A stretch of 14,260 nucleotides of DNA from 4484-232 sp964486555 (lineage in GTDB: Bacteria > Thermotogota > Thermotogae > Thermotogales > Thermotogaceae), in the NCBI GenBank assembly GCA_964486555.1, contig CAZANP010000046.1, forward strand, positions 1 through 14,260. Reading direction: 5' to 3'. A program made the translations under genes and the position numbers. This document shows positions 5,267 to 11,509 of this stretch, one piece after another. The notes under the pieces were generated by a model. That model was given only the letters and a program-made list of their open reading frames with translations. It did no database searches and had not been told where the DNA came from. Numbering within the stretch: position 1 is the first letter of the stretch; every line of letters begins with the position of its first letter.

Positions 5267-8089
5267 TCATCTTTCCAAAACTGCGAGGGCGGTGGCCAAA
5301 GGATCGTTATCAGTGTACAACACCACCGTCCTTTTTTCCTGATTGTAGATGTACTTACCCTTCAGATGAAGATCTAAATTCTCTTTCAAAACGAATACGA
5401 TCCCTCCATCTTCGAACACGATCTTCTTTATACCTCTAAGCCATCCCAGAATCCGTAGCTTGAAGTAGTCGAAGAGTGAGAGAACCTCTTCTGGAGGATT
5501 TCCAAACCTGTCTTCTATTTCGTTGAGAAGATCTTCAAGTTCCTCGACAGAGGTTGCCATGGCCATCCTTCTGTAAAGCCTCATTCTCTCTATAGGATTT
5601 TCAACGTAGCTTTCCGGTATCACAAGGCGCCCTGGAATACCCTCTATCTCCGTGTCTATCAAGAATTTTTCAGTTTCTTCCACTTCTCCTTTAGCCTTTC
5701 TTATACTGCTTTCAAGAATTTCAGAGTACAACTTGAGACCTATGGAATTCATGTTACCATGTTGCTCAAATCCAAGGATGCTCCCTATCCCTCTCATCTC
5801 CATATCTTTCATGGCTATCTCGAAACCACTACCTGGACCCACTGTATCCTTTATAACCTTTAACCTTTCCAAAGCTTTTTTGGAAACATGTTTGGGATAT
5901 AGGAAATAAGCAAAGGCTCTTTTTTCGCTTCTTCCAACTCTTCCTCGCAATTGATACAGTTGCGCCAAACCATATCTATGGGAATCCTCAACGATCAGCG
6001 TGTTTGCGTTGGGAATATCGACACCGCTTTCTATGATAGTCGTGCATATCAGAACATCCAATTTTCCTCTGTAGAAATCCCACACGATTTCCTCCATCAT
6101 TTTCTTCTTCATTCTGCCGTGTGCCACTCCTATCCTAACCTCTGGAACAAGCTCTGTGAGCCTTTTGAAAACATCCTCCAGTTCCTCCACCCTGTTTCGT
6201 ACGTATATCACTTGACCACCTCTGTTGACCTCTCTCAAGATCGCGCTCCTCACAACTCTTGGATCGTATTCCATGACGTATACGACAACAGGTTTTCTCC
6301 CAGATGGGGGAGTGTTTATAACAGATAGATCTTTCATGCCGGAGAGAGCCATGTGAAGAGTCCTGGGAATGGGAGTTGCACTCATCGAAAGAACGTTAAC
6401 GGAAATTCTGAGCTTTTTCAGCTTCTCTTTTTGCTCGACTCCAAATTTCTGCTCTTCATCTATGATCACGAGTCCCAAATCGTAAAATTCGATATCATCG
6501 GAAAGCAAAGAATGGGTCCCTATCACTATATCCACTTCGCCTCTTTTAAGACCTTCTATGATACTCCTTCTCTCAGCTTTCGTTCTCGTACTGTCGAGTA
6601 ACTCCACTTTCACACCGAAAGGGGATAACCTCTCTCTGAAGGTTTCATAATGTTGTCTTGCAAGTATTACTGTTGGGACGAGAACTGCTACTTGTTTTCC
6701 AGATACAATCGTTCTGAAAGCAGCCCTTATTGCAACCTCTGTTTTCCCAAACCCAGAATCACCACATAGCAATCTATCCATGGGTTTTTCATCCTCAAGA
6801 TCTTTGAGAACTTCTTCGATACTCCTTTTTTGATCGAAGGTTTCAGGATATGGAAATGTTTGAGCCAATTTCTCTTCCATATCTGGATCACCCGATAGGG
6901 AGAGTCCCCTTACTTCCTGCCTTTTCAAGTAAAGCTCTATCAATTCCCTTATCCTTCTCTCGATCTCCTCTTTTACTCTCTTAACGGTTCTCTTCCATCG
7001 TTTGTCGTTCAGTTTGTTTATGGATATCTCTGAACTATCTCCTATATATTTATGGATCCTATCTAATCTTTCGACAGGAACGTACAGATTCGCATCCTCG
7101 TACTTTATCTTGAAGTATTCTTTGACTCCCAGTGCGTTCTCCACCTTCTCTATACCCTGAAAAATCCCTATACCGTGATCTTTGTGAACCACGAGTTCAC
7201 CAACTTCGATATCCTCTATATCCAAAATGGGGACAGTTTTTTCTTTCTTTTTCGAGGGAAGTACGTAAAATTCCTTTGTTTCGAAAGAATATTCGATTTC
7301 TTCGGCTTTCTCAAATAACTTTTCGAATGTTGATAAAGGTATCGAAGAAAGTCTCTTGTATTCCTCGTACTTGAATCCCAAGATATCCTTCATTTCTTTC
7401 TCTATTTTCACATACTCTTTGAAAACCTCTTCCTTGTTTACGAAGATCACGCTAGGATCCTTGAGATACTCTAACAAAGAAGAGTTGGAACCGTATTTCC
7501 CAGGAAGGGTATCAGCATCATGATTTTCTGAGATGTACTCTCTTGTGGGAAGAATAGTTACTTCACTTGCTTTTTCAACCGTTCTCTGGGTCATTGGATC
7601 GAAAAACCTTATATCTTCTATCTCATTCTCGAAGAGATCGAGCCTCACAGGGTTTCTATATATAGGAGGGAAAAGATCAACGATCTCTCCTCTTACAGCA
7701 TACTCTCCCCCTTCTCTGACGATGTACGTTCTTTCATAACCCATGAGTAAGAGAAGATGTGGGGGATCTTCTACATTGGTTCCTCTTCTCAATTTCAGAG
7801 TGTGTGACATGAGATCACTTGGCGATATAGTCTTTCTCGTAAGGGAATGGAGTGTGGTTACCACGACTACTTTTTCGCCCTTTAGAAGTTTCCACAGAAC
7901 TTCTATCCTTCTCTTTCTAACATCAAAGGATACGGAAAATTCTTCAAATGGTAAGACATCAGGAGCAGGGAAGTGCTCAAACTTCCCCCCCTGACACAGC
8001 TTTATAGCATCTCTTTCTGTCGGAACCAGAACAATGACAACTTTTCCTTTCAGATCAAAGCTTTCTAGAAACTCATGCTTCCTCATCAT
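5267..8089 (-). CDS. mfd: Transcription-repair coupling factor Mfd, compact form
   Basis: Mfd is an ATP-driven DNA translocase that removes RNA polymerase stalled at lesions and recruits UvrA. The 940-residue product has a UvrB-like N-terminal module (GEYAVRGEIVDLFPP, about 128-142; LDLFENEIEDIRFFD after it). A polymerase-interacting CarD/RID domain (VGELVVHKDHGIGIFQG, from 296) follows. The RecG-like motor shows Walker A GDSGFGKT (443-450), DEEQ (544-547), SATPIPRTL (570-578) and QLRGRVGRS (713-721). A C-terminal TRCF domain (about 818-895) ends it. Only about 105 residues separate the UvrB-like block from the RID, against roughly 250 in E. coli Mfd (1148 residues). The likely start is ATG 8089, or ATG 8086; both have only a weak SD (GAGAGG) placed very close. 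It lies just past the rpsB terminator and ends flush against the rpoD stop. Confidence 0.95.
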   Translation of the reverse strand: MMRKHEFLESFDLKGKVVIVLVPTERDAIKLCQGGKFEHFPAPDVLPFEEFSVSFDVRKRRIEVLWKLLKGEKVVVVTTLHSLTRKTISPSDLMSHTLKLRRGTNVEDPPHLLLLMGYERTYIVREGGEYAVRGEIVDLFPPIYRNPVRLDLFENEIEDIRFFDPMTQRTVEKASEVTILPTREYISENHDADTLPGKYGSNSSLLEYLKDPSVIFVNKEEVFKEYVKIEKEMKDILGFKYEEYKRLSSIPLSTFEKLFEKAEEIEYSFETKEFYVLPSKKKEKTVPILDIEDIEVGELVVHKDHGIGIFQGIEKVENALGVKEYFKIKYEDANLYVPVERLDRIHKYIGDSSEISINKLNDKRWKRTVKRVKEEIERRIRELIELYLKRQEVRGLSLSGDPDMEEKLAQTFPYPETFDQKRSIEEVLKDLEDEKPMDRLLCGDSGFGKTEVAIRAAFRTIVSGKQVAVLVPTVILARQHYETFRERLSPFGVKVELLDSTRTKAERRSIIEGLKRGEVDIVIGTHSLLSDDIEFYDLGLVIIDEEQKFGVEQKEKLKKLRISVNVLSMSATPIPRTLHMALSGMKDLSVINTPPSGRKPVVVYVMEYDPRVVRSAILREVNRGGQVIYVRNRVEELEDVFKRLTELVPEVRIGVAHGRMKKKMMEEIVWDFYRGKLDVLICTTIIESGVDIPNANTLIVEDSHRYGLAQLYQLRGRVGRSEKRAFAYFLYPKHVSKKALERLKVIKDTVGPGSGFEIAMKDMEMRGIGSILGFEQHGNMNSIGLKLYSEILESSIRKAKGEVEETEKFLIDTEIEGIPGRLVIPESYVENPIERMRLYRRMAMATSVEELEDLLNEIEDRFGNPPEEVLSLFDYFKLRILGWLRGIKKIVFEDGGIVFVLKENLDLHLKGKYIYNQEKRTVVLYTDNDPLATALAVLER

Positions 8090-8098
8090 CCTCTCATG

Positions 8099-8120
8099 AA
8101 AAAACCCCCAACGTGGGGGG
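8099..8120 (-). terminator. Intrinsic terminator between rpsB and mfd
   Basis: On the minus strand CCCCCC (8120-8115), a short loop and GGGGG (8109-8105) form a GC stem, followed by six T (8104-8099). It starts right after the rpsB stop codon. The mfd start lies only 9 bases beyond the T-run, so mfd expression must come from read-through or from a promoter I cannot recognise inside rpsB. The stem is short (5 bp) but all G-C. Confidence 0.75.
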
Positions 8121-8915
8121 TCAGACTTCTTCCTCTTTGATCTCTTCTTCTATCTCCTCTAATTCCTCCATAATGACCTTTTCTTCTTCCTCTTCTTTCT
8201 TTTCTTCTTCCTCTTCTCCTTCTCTCAATGGAACTCCTTCTCTTCCTTCAAGGTATGCGTTGGCTATGACCGAGGTGATCAACTTTATAGATCTTATGGC
8301 ATCATCGTTACCCGGTATCACGTAATCTATCAAGTCTGGGTCACAGTTCGTATCGACGATAGCAACGATAGGAATTCCAAGTTTGTTGGCCTCTGCAACA
8401 GCTATTTTCTCCTTTCTTGGATCCACAACGTACAGTATATCTGGAAGACGCGTCATTCCCTTGAGGCCACCGAGATTTTTTCTAAGTTTTTCAAGGATTC
8501 TTCTAATTCTACTGAGCTCCTTCTTGGGTAGCTTCTCCAGTTCACCACTTTTCTCTTTCTCCTCCAACTCTATCAATTTCTCTATCCTCGATCTTATGGT
8601 TTTGAAATTCGTAAGGAGCCCTCCAAGCCATCTGTTGTTAACGTAGAAAGCACCACACCTTTCGGCTTCCTCTTTTATAACCTGCTGTGCCTGTTTCTTG
8701 GTTCCAACGAAGAGAATGGTAGCACCCTCACTCGCTTTATCTCTAACAAAAGTGTAAGCCTGCTCCAAAAGTTCCAACGTTTTCTGAAGATCGATGATGT
8801 ATATGCCCTTCCTCGATGTGTAGATGTAGGGAGACATCTTGGGATTCCATCTTCGGACACGATGTCCAAAATGCACTCCAGCTTCAAGAAGCTGTTTCAT
8901 CGTAACTACTGCCAT
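8121..8915 (-). CDS. rpsB: 30S ribosomal protein S2 with long acidic tail
   Basis: S2 joins the small subunit late in assembly, next to the anti-SD region. The 264-residue product opens with MAVVTMKQLLEAGVHFGHRVRRWNPKM, followed by TSRKGIYIIDLQKT, NNRWLGGLLTNF and VDTNCDPDLIDYVIPGNDDAIRSI, all S2 hallmarks. The start is ATG 8915, 7 bases after SD GGAGG (8927-8923); a GTG two codons upstream touches the SD and is less likely. The last 33 residues (about 232-264) are extremely acidic, 21 of them Glu, predicted to be helical or disordered. E. coli S2 (241 residues) lacks such a tail. The usual downstream partner tsf (EF-Ts) is absent. It has its own promoter and a structured leader. Confidence 0.96.
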   Translation of the reverse strand: MAVVTMKQLLEAGVHFGHRVRRWNPKMSPYIYTSRKGIYIIDLQKTLELLEQAYTFVRDKASEGATILFVGTKKQAQQVIKEEAERCGAFYVNNRWLGGLLTNFKTIRSRIEKLIELEEKEKSGELEKLPKKELSRIRRILEKLRKNLGGLKGMTRLPDILYVVDPRKEKIAVAEANKLGIPIVAIVDTNCDPDLIDYVIPGNDDAIRSIKLITSVIANAYLEGREGVPLREGEEEEEKKEEEEEKVIMEELEEIEEEIKEEEV

Positions 8916-9013
8916 TTTCACACCTCCATTTGGTTTTGAACCTCCGCCCCCTTCAAACCCTGGCCGGCCTTTGAACAGGCACCGAGGCCGGGATCCAGAG
9001 GCGTGTGTTTTCT
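8916..9013 (-). promoter_or_regulatory. Structured 5' leader of rpsB, candidate S2 autoregulatory RNA
   Basis: The roughly 98-base leader is far more GC-rich than its surroundings. A lower stem of 6 bp pairs 9000-8995 with 8963-8958, including one G-U pair. A 3-base bulge (8994-8992) separates it from an upper stem, CCGGCC (8991-8986) with GGCCGG (8969-8964). The 16-base loop ends in TTCAAA (8975-8970), which is complementary to TTTGAA (8957-8952) just past the stem, so a pseudoknot can form. The same TTTGAA can instead pair with the region 8940-8932 directly before the SD. Two exclusive folds near the SD suggest feedback control of rpsB. Autoregulation of rpsB through its leader is known in other bacteria, but homology to those leaders is not shown here. 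Confidence 0.6.
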
Positions 9014-9019
9014 TGTGAG

Positions 9020-9048
9020 ATTATATCTTTTTGAATGGATTTTGTCCA
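9020..9048 (-). promoter_or_regulatory. Promoter of rpsB
   Basis: On the minus strand TGGACA (9048-9043), one mismatch from TTGACA, is followed after 17 bases by a perfect TATAAT (9025-9020). Transcription should start near 9013, giving a leader of about 98 bases before rpsB. Confidence 0.82.
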
Positions 9049-9107
9049 GTTCTTTCTGATCATATTCTTCTTATTTATCATTTTAATGTAACGATTGCTA
9101 TAAAATA

Positions 9108-9130
9108 TCATATCTATAAAATTGATATGA
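9108..9130. repeat. Inverted repeat in the rpsB-dnaK intergenic region
   Basis: TCATATC (9108-9114) and GATATGA (9124-9130) form a 7-bp inverted repeat with a 9-base spacer, in the AT-rich stretch between the two divergent promoters. It lies about 60 bp behind the rpsB -35 box and about 55 bp behind the dnaK -35 box. The layout recalls a protein-binding operator, but the sequence is not CIRCE. AT-rich DNA yields such repeats by chance fairly often. The rest of 9049-9185 shows only AT-rich, possibly UP-element-like sequence. Confidence 0.3.
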
Positions 9131-9185
9131 CAATTTCTACGATAAACAGTGAGATGCAATTATGAACAAATTTTATCAGACCCTC

Positions 9186-9214
9186 TTGACAAACCAACTG
9201 GGCTTTCATATAAT
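9186..9214 (+). promoter_or_regulatory. Consensus promoter of dnaK-hsp20
   Basis: TTGACA (9186-9191) and TATAAT (9209-9214) both match the sigma-70 consensus exactly, with the optimal 17-base spacer. The predicted start site near 9221 leaves only about 16 bases before the dnaK ATG, almost all of it SD (GGAGGAGGT, 9222-9230). No CIRCE element (TTAGCACTC-N9-GAGTGCTAA) is visible in or near it. Confidence 0.88.
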
Positions 9215-9236
9215 GATCCACGGAGGAGGTGAAACG

Positions 9237-11027
9237 ATGGCGGATAAGAAGGAGTTCGTTGTTGGAATAGATCTTGGAACAACGAATTCCGTCATAGCCT
9301 GGATGAAACCAGATGGGAATGTCGAGGTTATACCGAATGCTGAGGGAAGCAGGATCACACCTTCGGTTGTTGCTTTCACGAAAACTGGTGAAATACTCGT
9401 TGGAGAACCTGCAAAAAGACAGATGATTCTGAATCCTGATAGGACCATAAAGTCTATAAAAAGAAAGATGGGCTCGGATTACAAGGTGAGGATAGACGAT
9501 AAAGAATACACCCCTCAGGAGATAAGTGCTCTGATTCTGAAAAAATTGAAGAAAGATGCTGAATCGTACCTTGGAGGAGAGATAAAAAGAGCTGTTATAA
9601 CGTGCCCTGCATATTTCAACGACGCACAAAGACAAGCAACCAAGGAAGCTGGTGTAATCGCAGGTCTTGATGTTTTAAGGATAATAAACGAGCCAACTGC
9701 AGCTGCTCTCGCCTACGGATTGGATAAAAAGCCAGGTGAACAGAAAGTTCTCGTCTACGACCTTGGAGGAGGAACGTTCGATGTATCGATACTGGAGATA
9801 GGAGACGGTGTCATCGAAGTCATTGCAACTTCCGGTAACAACCATCTTGGAGGAGACGATTTCGATCAGAGACTCATAGATTGGATGGCTGAGGAATTCA
9901 AAAAACAACACGGAATAGATCTGAGAGAGGACAAACAAGCTCTACAAAGATTGAGAGATGCTGCTGAGAAGGCTAAAATAGAACTTTCAACGAAGCTTGA
10001 AACGGAAGTGAACCTGCCGTTCATAACAGCAACCCAAAGCGGTCCACTTCATCTTGAAATGAGGATAACAAGGTCACTCTTCGAATCCTTGACGAAGGAT
10101 CTCGTTGAGATGACGAGGGGACCAATAGAGAGAGCTCTGAGCGATGCGAAACTCTCACCAAACGATATAGATGAAATAATCCTTGTTGGTGGGATGACGA
10201 GGGTTCCGATGATACAGAACTTCATAAAGGACATATTCGGGAAAGAACCGAACAAGGGAGTCAATCCAGATGAGGCAGTTGCGATAGGCGCTGCAATACA
10301 ATCTGCAATTCTGGCAGGAGAAGAAGGTGCCAAAGGTAGAGACATCGTCCTTGTGGATGTCACGCCGTTGACACTTGGTATAGAGATAAAAGGAGGATTG
10401 TTCGAACCGATAATTCCAAGGAACACGAAGATTCCTGTCAAAAAGAGCAAGATATTCACAACTGTTGAAGACTATCAAACAGAAGTTGAGATAAGAGTCT
10501 ACCAAGGTGAGAGGAGTATCGCGAAGGATAACATATTCCTTGGAAGCTTCAAGTTGATAGGAATTCCTCCAGCTCCAAGAGGAGTTCCTCAGATAGAGGT
10601 GACTTTCGATATCGATAGCGACGGTATAGTCAACGTTTCGGCAAAGGACCTTGGAAGTGGAAAAGAACAAACGATGGTCGTTACAGGGAGGCACAAGTTA
10701 ACGGAAGATGAGATAAAGAGGATGATCGAAGATGCGAAAAGATATGAAGAACAAGATAAGAGATTGAGGGAGGAAATAGAGCTGAAGAACAAAGCAGATG
10801 ATTTAGCATACAGTGTGGAGAAATCTTTGAAGGAATACGGTGATAAACTACCTGAGGATCTGAAGAGGAAACTGGAGGATCTGATAAAGGATCTCAGAGA
10901 TGCGATAAATAAAAACGACATACCGAAGGTTAAGATGCTATTCGATGATCTCCAGAAAGAGAGTATGAAAATTGGACAGTACCTCTACAAAACAGTTTCG
11001 GAAGATCAGAAAAAGGAAAATGCGTGA
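9237..11027 (+). CDS. dnaK: Chaperone DnaK (Hsp70)
   Basis: DnaK is the ATP-driven cytoplasmic chaperone that works with DnaJ and GrpE. The 596-residue product shows the Hsp70 signatures VGIDLGTTNS (9-18), DLGGGTFDVS (175-184) and ILVGGMTRVP (315-324). The interdomain linker VLVDV (371-375) and a substrate domain follow, then a helical lid rich in Lys and Glu. The lobe IB region (GEPAKRQMILNPDRTIKSIKRKMGSDYKV) lacks the insert of about 25 residues found in proteobacterial DnaK, as in Gram-positive and Thermotoga proteins. The C-terminus ends in a short KKENA tail. The start is ATG 9237, 7 bases after a strong SD; the frame is open back to 9162, but that stretch contains the promoter. grpE and dnaJ are not nearby. 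hsp20 follows after 16 bases. Confidence 0.97.
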   Translation: MADKKEFVVGIDLGTTNSVIAWMKPDGNVEVIPNAEGSRITPSVVAFTKTGEILVGEPAKRQMILNPDRTIKSIKRKMGSDYKVRIDDKEYTPQEISALILKKLKKDAESYLGGEIKRAVITCPAYFNDAQRQATKEAGVIAGLDVLRIINEPTAAALAYGLDKKPGEQKVLVYDLGGGTFDVSILEIGDGVIEVIATSGNNHLGGDDFDQRLIDWMAEEFKKQHGIDLREDKQALQRLRDAAEKAKIELSTKLETEVNLPFITATQSGPLHLEMRITRSLFESLTKDLVEMTRGPIERALSDAKLSPNDIDEIILVGGMTRVPMIQNFIKDIFGKEPNKGVNPDEAVAIGAAIQSAILAGEEGAKGRDIVLVDVTPLTLGIEIKGGLFEPIIPRNTKIPVKKSKIFTTVEDYQTEVEIRVYQGERSIAKDNIFLGSFKLIGIPPAPRGVPQIEVTFDIDSDGIVNVSAKDLGSGKEQTMVVTGRHKLTEDEIKRMIEDAKRYEEQDKRLREEIELKNKADDLAYSVEKSLKEYGDKLPEDLKRKLEDLIKDLRDAINKNDIPKVKMLFDDLQKESMKIGQYLYKTVSEDQKKENA

Positions 11028-11043
11028 AAAGGGAGGTGATACT

Positions 11044-11484
11044 ATGTTGCTTGAAAGGAGGGAAGATTTCTTCAGACCATTCAGAGAGCTTCAGAGAGAA
11101 ATAGACAGAATATTCGATGATTTCTTCAGAGTGGGACCAAGAGAAACTGGTGGAAGATTCGTACCAGACGTCGACATATACGAAACGGAAAACGACTTGG
11201 TCATAGAGCTGGAGGTTCCCGGTCTGAAGAAAGATGATATAAAGATCACCGTTCAGGATGGGATCTTAGTGATATCCGGTGAGAAGAAAATAGAAAGGGA
11301 CGAGAAAAAGAAAAATTACATGATCGTGGAAAGATGCTTCGGTAAATTCGAAAGGGCATTCAACCTACCAGATTACGTGGACGCAGAGAAAATCAAAGCA
11401 AAGTATGAAAACGGTGTGCTGGTGATAAACATTCCAAAGAAAGAAGAGAAGAAAAAGAAAGTGATAGATGTCAAGATAGAGTGA
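11044..11484 (+). CDS. Small heat-shock protein, Hsp20/alpha-crystallin family
   Basis: Small heat-shock proteins form oligomers that hold unfolding proteins for Hsp70. The 146-residue product has an N-terminal arm (1-37) rich in Arg and Phe. The alpha-crystallin domain runs from about 38 to 133 (VPDVDIYETENDLVIELEVPG at its front). The A-x3-n-G-V-L consensus is seen as AKYENGVL (119-126), followed by INIPK. The C-terminal I-x-V/I anchor is present as IDVKI (141-145). The ATG at 11044 follows GGGAGGTGAT (11031-11040). An in-frame ATG at 10972 lies inside dnaK and has no SD. The gene is 16 bases after dnaK and shares its promoter, so chaperone and holdase are made together. Confidence 0.93.
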   Translation: MLLERREDFFRPFRELQREIDRIFDDFFRVGPRETGGRFVPDVDIYETENDLVIELEVPGLKKDDIKITVQDGILVISGEKKIERDEKKKNYMIVERCFGKFERAFNLPDYVDAEKIKAKYENGVLVINIPKKEEKKKKVIDVKIE

Positions 11485-11509
11485 GGCGGGATCTCCCCGC
11501 CTCATTTTT
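11483..11509 (+). terminator. Terminator of dnaK-hsp20
   Basis: GAGGCGGG (11483-11490) pairs with CCCGCCTC (11496-11503) around a 5-base loop, followed by ATTTTT (11504-11509). It begins inside the hsp20 stop codon and contains the stop of the convergent gene. On the minus strand no T-run follows the stem, so it is probably one-directional. Confidence 0.9.

Noticed and set aside
5257..5276. Bidirectional terminator between rpoD and mfd
   Set aside because: The stem is only 6 bp with an 8-base loop and lacks a T-run on both strands.
8113..8325. Serine-rich open frame on the plus strand
   Set aside because: It is the reverse reading of the Glu-rich S2 tail, so the run of serines is an artefact of low complexity.
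9095..9122. Additional promoter TTGCTA-N16-TAAAAT upstream of dnaK
   Set aside because: Such matches are frequent in this AT-rich stretch, and a consensus promoter lies correctly placed downstream.
9162..9236. A 25-residue N-terminal extension of DnaK
   Set aside because: The stretch contains the consensus promoter and precedes the strong SD of ATG 9237.
8916..9236. CIRCE element for HrcA control of dnaK
   Set aside because: I looked for TTAGCACTC and GAGTGCTAA arms and found none. The 7-9-7 repeat there has a different sequence.
10155..10694. 179-codon open frame on the minus strand opposite dnaK
   Set aside because: It is the antisense of conserved dnaK codons, and its composition and lack of an SD do not suggest a gene.
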